From Paractinoplanes toevensis (lineage in GTDB: Bacteria > Actinomycetota > Actinomycetes > Mycobacteriales > Micromonosporaceae), in assembly GCF_018332695.1 (NCBI RefSeq), contig NZ_BOQN01000019.1, forward strand, positions 1 to 64,000: DNA of 64,000 nt. The letters are read 5' to 3'. Below the pieces are notes generated by a model, which did not search any database, had not been told where the DNA came from, and saw only the letters and a list, made by a program, of their open reading frames with translations. The translations under genes were made by a program, and so were the position numbers. This document shows positions 59,531 through 64,000 of the stretch, one piece after another (the stretch's first letter is position 1; each line of letters opens with the position of its first letter).

Positions 59531-59964
59531 GCCAGCGGCGGCGGAGGCTGTCGCGTCGAGATCACGATCCGGTTCCACACGTTGATGGTGCCAATAGCGA
59601 TGATGAGGTTGGCGACCTCCTCCTCGGACCACTCCTTCGCGGCCTCGGCCCACACCTCGTCGGAGACCTCGACCCGGGTCACCGCGTCGGTCAGCGCCAG
59701 GGCGGCCCGCTCCTTCGGGGTGAAGAAGCCGGCCGCCTCCCGCCAGGCCGCCACTGCGAACAGCCGGCGCTGGTTCTCCCCGTCGGCGAGGGCCTCGGTG
59801 GTGTGCATGTCGATGCAGAAGGCACAGCCGTTCAGCACCGACGCCCGGATCTTGATGAGGTGCAGCACGGTGGGTTCGACGTTGGCCCGCCCGTACTTCT
59901 CGAGCTGAGCCACCGCCGCGTAGCCGGCCGGAACCACGTCCGCCAGCGCCATTCGTTGAGTCAT
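59527..59964 (-). CDS. Carboxymuconolactone decarboxylase/AhpD-like protein
   Basis: A 145-residue protein of the CMD/AhpD superfamily with the redox motif CAFCIDMHTTEA (CxxC and His) near residue 48. It probably acts as a peroxidase-linked or thiol-dependent enzyme. ATG at 59964 lies 9 bp after an ECF41-type promoter. Cotranscribed with the ECF41 sigma gene, which is expected to control it. Confidence 0.88.
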   Translation of the reverse strand: MTQRMALADVVPAGYAAVAQLEKYGRANVEPTVLHLIKIRASVLNGCAFCIDMHTTEALADGENQRRLFAVAAWREAAGFFTPKERAALALTDAVTRVEVSDEVWAEAAKEWSEEEVANLIIAIGTINVWNRIVISTRQPPPPLA

Positions 59965-59972
59965 GCGAACAC

Positions 59973-60000
59973 GACGGAGGCGGCCGGCCCCGGCGTGACA
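59973..60000 (-). promoter_or_regulatory. ECF41-type promoter
   Basis: TGTCACG, 17-bp spacer, CGTC on the minus strand, next to the stop of the adenosine deaminase gene. The published ECF41 consensus is TGTCACA-N16-CGTC; one base and one spacer position differ. The predicted start would give a nearly leaderless message for the gene at 59964. Confidence 0.55.
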
Positions 60001-60001
60001 A

Positions 60002-60976
60002 TCACGCGGGTGACGGCGGCCACAGGTCGATCGCGGCCAGGGCGGTCTCCTTGACGGTGGCCGGGGCGGCGCTCGCCTGGACGGACGTGCGGGCACAGGC
60101 GGCCAGGAGGGTGTCGTCCAGGCCGAGGTCGTGGCGGGCCACCTCGTACTCGTGCCGGACGCCGACGCCGAACAGGGTCGGGTCGTCGGCGTTGATCGAG
60201 CAGCGCACACCCGCCGCGAGCAGGGCCGGCAGCGGGTGGGCGGCCAGGCTCGGCACAACGCCGAGCAGCAGGTTCGAGGTCGGGCAGACGTCCAGGACGG
60301 TGCCGGTCGCGGCCAGCTCGGCGACCAGGGCCGGGTCCTCCACCGATCGGACGCCGTGCTGCACGCGGTCGGCGCCGAGCAGGGTCACCGCCTCGCGCAC
60401 CGACTCCGGGCCGACCAGCTCGCCGGCGTGCGGGACGGCGAGCAGCCCGGCGTCGCGGGCCGTCACGAACGCCTTCTGGAAGTCGCGGGCCGGGAAGCCG
60501 CGCTCCTCGGCGTGCAGGCCCAGGCCGACCACGCCCCGGCCGGCGTGCCGGGCCGCGGCCGAGGCCAGCTCGAGGGCGGCGTCGGGACCGGCGGTGCGGT
60601 CGATCGCCACGATGACGCCGGTCCACACGCCGTGTTTCGCGGCGGCGTCGGCCGCGAAACCGCACAGTGCCTCGATCGCCGCGTCCAGCGACCCGAACAC
60701 CGGCGTGTACCAGCTCGGGGTGGTGGCCAGCTCGATCGCGACGACCCCGTCGGCGGCGGCGTCCTCGACCGCCTCCTCGATCAGCCGGGCCAGCCGGGCC
60801 GGCGAGTCGAGCAGCGTGGTCAGCCCGTAGTAGGCGGTCACGAACTCGGTGAACCCGGTGTACTCGAAGCTGGATCGGGCCGGCCGGCCGGAGAACTCGG
60901 CCATGGTGGCCGGCCGCATCGTCGCCTCCAGATGGATGTGCAGGTGGGCCTTGGGCAGGGCGCGCAGGTCACGCAC
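60002..60976 (-). CDS. Adenosine deaminase family protein
   Basis: A 324-residue TIM-barrel deaminase. Zinc ligands HLHIH (residues 11-15), the catalytic HAGE segment near residue 185, and DDP near residue 265 are intact. It hydrolyses adenosine (or a related purine nucleoside) to inosine and ammonia. ATG overlaps the P450 stop by 8 bp, which is an unusual pairing. Also possible is an aminofutalosine or 6-aminopurine deaminase. Confidence 0.85.
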   Translation of the reverse strand: MRDLRALPKAHLHIHLEATMRPATMAEFSGRPARSSFEYTGFTEFVTAYYGLTTLLDSPARLARLIEEAVEDAAADGVVAIELATTPSWYTPVFGSLDAAIEALCGFAADAAAKHGVWTGVIVAIDRTAGPDAALELASAAARHAGRGVVGLGLHAEERGFPARDFQKAFVTARDAGLLAVPHAGELVGPESVREAVTLLGADRVQHGVRSVEDPALVAELAATGTVLDVCPTSNLLLGVVPSLAAHPLPALLAAGVRCSINADDPTLFGVGVRHEYEVARHDLGLDDTLLAACARTSVQASAAPATVKETALAAIDLWPPSPA

Positions 60977-62204
60977 GGTTTTCCTCCGGGATGCGTACGG
61001 GTAGGGAGGCCAGCGACATGAGCACCTCGCTCTGGATCCAGCCGGGTGGGCCGGCCGGGCGGAGCCCGGGGTAACGGGCCGCCAGGTAGCGCAGCGCCTC
61101 CTCGATCTCGACCTGGGCGAGGCCGGCGCCGATGCAGTAGTGCGGGCCGCCGCCGAAGACGAGCGATCGGCGCTGGTCGGCCCGGCCCGGGTCGAAGTCG
61201 AGCGGCGAGGCGAAGACGGTTTCGTCGTGGTGGCCGGAGAGCACCGAGCAGCGCACCCAGGTGCCGGCCGGCACCGCGAGACCGTCGATCACCGTGTCGG
61301 TCAGGGCCTTGCGGTTGATGTAGCCGACCCGCGGCGTGAGCCGCTCGGCCTCGACCGCGGCGCCGGCCGCCAGGGCCGGGTCGGCGGCCAGCCGCTGCCA
61401 GCGGGCCGGGTCGGCCAGCGTGTGCATGAGGGTGACGCCGAGCTGGCTGGCGGTGTTGTCGGTGCTGGCCGACAGCAGTTCGGCGGCCACTCCGGTCAGC
61501 TCCTCGTCGGTCAGGGCGCCCGCCTCGTGCCGGCCGAGCATCGCCGACAGAAGGTCGTCACCCGGGTCGGCCCGGCGCTCTTCGATGAGGCTCAGGACGT
61601 ACGCCTCAAGCCCTCGACCTGCCTCGATGATCTCGTCGCGGTGGGCCGGATCCTGCAAGAAGACCTTGAGGAGGGAATCGGACCAGGCGCACAGCCGGGC
61701 CGCGTCCGCGGCCGGCGCGCCCACCATCCGGGTGAAAACCAGGCCCGGCAGGGGTACGCACAGGGCCGTGACCAGGTCGATCACTGTTCCGGGGGCGGGG
61801 TCGCCGATCAGCTCCCGGCACGTGTCCCGGATGAACGGGAGCCACTGCTCCACCCGGGCCGGCGCGAACCAGGCGGCGGCCGCTCCCCGCAGCCGGGTGT
61901 GGTCGCGGCCGTGCACGGAGAGCATGCCGCTCAGGCCGGTCGCTCCCGGTGCCGTGTCGCCGAGGCCGGCGACGGCCTTGAGGTCGGCGACGTCCGGGAC
62001 CAGGCGGCGGTCGGTAAGGAACCGCCAGACCTGGTCGTAACGCAGGATCTCGAGGCCGCGACGGCTGCGGAACGCCCAGTCGGCCGCGCGGTGGGCGGCG
62101 AGGAAGGCCGCCGGGTCCTCAGCGAGGAGCGGATCGTCCACGTCCATCCAGGCAAGGTCGTCCACGCCGCGCGGGGCCGCCGATTCTTTGGTTCCGAGCG
62201 CCAT
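60969..62204 (-). CDS. Cytochrome P450
   Basis: A 411-residue soluble P450. The I-helix has ELLSASTDNTASQL; the ExxR motif is in EAERLTPRVGY; the heme loop is FGGGPHYCIGAG with Cys357. ATG at 62204. It lies upstream of adenosine deaminase in one operon, so it may hydroxylate a nucleoside-like or unrelated small molecule; a ferredoxin partner is not in the window. Divergent from the Lrp gene that may regulate it. Confidence 0.9.
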   Translation of the reverse strand: MALGTKESAAPRGVDDLAWMDVDDPLLAEDPAAFLAAHRAADWAFRSRRGLEILRYDQVWRFLTDRRLVPDVADLKAVAGLGDTAPGATGLSGMLSVHGRDHTRLRGAAAAWFAPARVEQWLPFIRDTCRELIGDPAPGTVIDLVTALCVPLPGLVFTRMVGAPAADAARLCAWSDSLLKVFLQDPAHRDEIIEAGRGLEAYVLSLIEERRADPGDDLLSAMLGRHEAGALTDEELTGVAAELLSASTDNTASQLGVTLMHTLADPARWQRLAADPALAAGAAVEAERLTPRVGYINRKALTDTVIDGLAVPAGTWVRCSVLSGHHDETVFASPLDFDPGRADQRRSLVFGGGPHYCIGAGLAQVEIEEALRYLAARYPGLRPAGPPGWIQSEVLMSLASLPVRIPEENRA

Positions 62205-62246
62205 GACAACAAAAAACACGGGATTAGTGTCGCCCGACCGCCATTG

Positions 62247-62266
62247 ATGTTTCGGATTTGTAACAT
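62247..62266. promoter_or_regulatory. Inverted repeat in the P450/Lrp divergent region
   Basis: ATGTT-N10-AACAT in the 76-bp region between the P450 (62204) and Lrp (62281) starts. TAACAT (62261-62266) may also be the -10 for the Lrp gene. Candidate Lrp site. Confidence 0.35.
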
Positions 62267-62280
62267 GCCACCATTGCGGC

Positions 62281-63237
62281 GTGGACGATCTGGACGAACG
62301 GCTCATCGGCGAACTGGCCCACGACGGCCGCGCGTCGTTCCGCACCCTCGCCGACCGCACCGGCATCTCCCCCAGCGCCGCCCGGACCCGGGTCACCCGG
62401 CTGATCGACTCGGGCGTCGTCGGCGTCTTCGCCCAGGCCCACCCGGCCGTCCTCGGCCAGCCGGTGATCCACCTGCTCACCCTCACCGGCCGCACCGGCG
62501 ACCTGCCCGACCCCGACACGGTGCCGGCCCTGGACGGCTCCGCGTGGATCGCGCGGGTCACCACCGCCCCGGCCCTGCTCGTCCAGATGTCCACCCCCGA
62601 CCTGGACACCGTGCGCGCCGAGATGGCCCACCTGGGCACGCTGCCCTGGGTCGAGCACGTGCGGGCCGACATCTACGTACGCCTGCACGCCGGTCCCGGC
62701 GCGGGCGGCCTCACCCACACCCAGCCGGGCCCGTGGACCGCCGAGGCCCGCCCGCTGGACGACACCGACCTGGCCCTGGTGGCCCGGTTGCGCACCGACG
62801 GCCGAGCCGCGTACACCGATCTCGCGGCCGCCGTCGGCCGGTCGGTCGCCGCTACCCGGGCCCGGGTCCTGCACCTGCTGGCCGGCGGAGCGGTCCGGCT
62901 GACCACCGTCGTGCGGCACCCGGCCGGGCCGGCCGAACAGGCCCAGCTGGCCCTGCGCGCCGACGCACACCGGCGCGCCTCGCTCCTGACCACGCTGACC
63001 GGCACGCCTGGCGTCGACTACATCGCCGAGTCCACCGGCGATCACGACCTGCACTGCTCGATCGGCGCCCCGACGGTGCCGGAGCTGGCCGCCCTGACCA
63101 CGACGCTGGCCGCGCTGCCCGGCGTGCTGTCCCACACGGTCCAGCCGGTCCGCGTTCTGCGGCACCGTCTGGCCTGGACGTCCGGCGTCGTCGAGCAGCG
63201 CCTGCCACCACCGCACGCCCGCGTGGCCCACGCCTGA
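62281..63237 (+). CDS. Lrp/AsnC-family regulator, double-domain
   Basis: A 318-residue regulator with two Lrp units. The first helix-turn-helix is LDERLIGELAHDGRASFRTLADRTGISPSAARTRVTRLIDSGV; the second is DTDLALVARLRTDGRAAYTDLAAAVGRSVAATRARVLHLLAGGAV near residue 160. Each is followed by a ligand-binding-like domain. GTG start, close to a -10-like TAACAT. Probably controls the divergent P450-deaminase operon and itself. Confidence 0.85.
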   Translation: MDDLDERLIGELAHDGRASFRTLADRTGISPSAARTRVTRLIDSGVVGVFAQAHPAVLGQPVIHLLTLTGRTGDLPDPDTVPALDGSAWIARVTTAPALLVQMSTPDLDTVRAEMAHLGTLPWVEHVRADIYVRLHAGPGAGGLTHTQPGPWTAEARPLDDTDLALVARLRTDGRAAYTDLAAAVGRSVAATRARVLHLLAGGAVRLTTVVRHPAGPAEQAQLALRADAHRRASLLTTLTGTPGVDYIAESTGDHDLHCSIGAPTVPELAALTTTLAALPGVLSHTVQPVRVLRHRLAWTSGVVEQRLPPPHARVAHA

Positions 63238-63338
63238 TCCAACGGTCGTCCGCATCGGAGGACTGCCACCGCAGGCTGGTCGATCTCGACGGAGCCCGCC
63301 TGCGGGACTTCCCCGACGACGTGGCCGCACTGCTCGAC

Positions 63339-63830
63339 GACCGCGGTCGGCGAGGACAACTACCCCGGCGACAGCAAGCCGGCCAACAGCGGGCCGGGTG
63401 ACCGGGGTGTGCTCAACGCCATGGCGTCCAACCACTTCAACGTCGCTGACGCCCTGGTCGGCGCCGCGCGGAAGCCACCGATCGTCTGGGTGCGCGGCGA
63501 CCGGGACGTGATCGTGTCGGACACGTCGCTGTTCGACCGGGCGTACCTGGGTTCGCTCGGCGAAGTGCCGGAGTGGCCCGGCGCCGACGCATGCCCACCG
63601 CAACCGATGGTCGCCAGACCCGTGCGGTGCTGCGGCGATACGCGGGCGACGGTGGCAGCCTCCGTGAGGTCGTCTACGACAACTGCGGCCCCTCACCACA
63701 CATCGAACGCCCGGCCGAGCTGCTCCGCCGCTTTTGCCGTGGACGCGCAACCGGCCTCGCCGGACGGAACTTTATCGCCTTCGGCGCCTCTGACGCGGAC
63801 GCCTGCGCCGCTCGTGGGTGACATCAACTT
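63339..63830 (+). pseudogene. Decayed alpha/beta hydrolase
   Basis: Two frames encode the end of an alpha/beta hydrolase. One frame reads VGEDNYPGDSKP, then GDRGVLNAMASNHFNVADAL and PPIVWVRGDRDVIVSDTSLFD up to about 63610; the next frame continues with QTRAVLRRYAGDGGSLREVVYDNCGPSPHIERPAEL. The catalytic His region therefore follows a frameshift, and the N-terminal half is missing. From 63238 to 63338 and from 63830 to the end I see no supported gene. Confidence 0.65.
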
Positions 63831-63975
63831 CGGTCCGTGTCAGCACCGCAGAAGCGCTGAGATCATCTGTGGGCCGAGCAGCAAGGCCGGCGGCTACCAA
63901 CGCAGCGGCATGGCAGTCGGCATTTTTCGAACGATTCCGTTTCCCGCGTGATTTGCCCGCAGTGCGGTTTGGTCC

Positions 63976-63996
63976 GTGTAACGCTCTTCGTTACAC
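63976..63996. promoter_or_regulatory. Perfect operator-like palindrome (GTGTAACG-N5-CGTTACAC)
   Basis: 8-bp arms, 5-bp spacer, at the right edge of the window. The arms look like sites of TetR-family repressors. The gene it serves would lie beyond 64000. Confidence 0.5.
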
Positions 63997-64000
63997 CTGC

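Noticed and set aside
62224..63750. 508-residue minus-strand frame opposite the Lrp gene
   Set aside because: Shadow of the well-supported Lrp regulator; no domain and strongly biased composition.

Overview
The window looks like chromosomal DNA of a high-GC actinobacterium, probably Micromonosporaceae (Actinoplanes-like); the genus is an inference. Supporting signs are strong third-position G/C, many GTG/TTG starts and leaderless-looking promoters, 4-bp stop/start overlaps, an F420-type PPOX oxidoreductase, ECF41 and SigE70-type sigma factors, and ESX/type VII substrates. I saw no rRNA, tRNA, CRISPR, integrase or transposase.

Layout. 0.1-3.1 kb: HxlR regulator with divergent NAD(P)-binding protein, a lipoprotein, a small membrane protein and an SDR. 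3.2-18.6 kb: an organosulfur-scavenging block of four transcription units (LLM monooxygenase + quinone oxidoreductase; peptide-type ABC importer + LLM enzyme; MFS; amino-acid-type ABC importer + two LLM monooxygenases + GNAT). Its control regions share a 17-bp dyad, and several products are almost free of Met and Cys. 18.7-27.2 kb: membrane protein, TetR/MFS pair, universal stress protein facing an MFS-USP fusion, CFA-synthase-like methyltransferase, and a sigma/anti-sigma pair. 27.3-32.9 kb: type VII polymorphic toxin locus with three related toxin genes (one broken), immunity genes, EspC-like and YbaB-like partners. 33-42.2 kb: GGDEF-EAL protein, unpaired ABC exporter permease, membrane hydrolase, anchored surface protein, membrane glycosyltransferase, sugar epimerase. 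42.2-47.8 kb: GT2, DUF2064 transferase, methyltransferase, cytochrome-b/molybdopterin oxidoreductase, small membrane protein and a two-component system, behind a promoter carrying six direct half-sites. 47.8-55.8 kb: POT transporter, PPOX enzyme, DoxX/MarR pair, XRE regulator, nitrate/sulfonate-type ABC operon with two permeases, VOC, STAS and DUF3817 proteins. 55.9-64 kb: TIR-beta-propeller protein, ECF41 sigma/carboxymuconolactone decarboxylase pair, adenosine deaminase-P450 operon facing an Lrp regulator, a decayed alpha/beta hydrolase, and a perfect operator-like palindrome at the edge.

How the parts work together. The sulfur block would import organosulfur solutes and release sulfur by flavin-dependent oxidation; the second importer operon resembles the Bacillus ytmI-type S-alkylcysteine route (acetylation plus two monooxygenases). 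The toxin locus carries two toxin classes on one shared export module, plus an orphan toxin/immunity cassette that could replace the resident one by recombination. The 42-48 kb cluster appears to be controlled by its own OmpR-type regulator through the half-site array.
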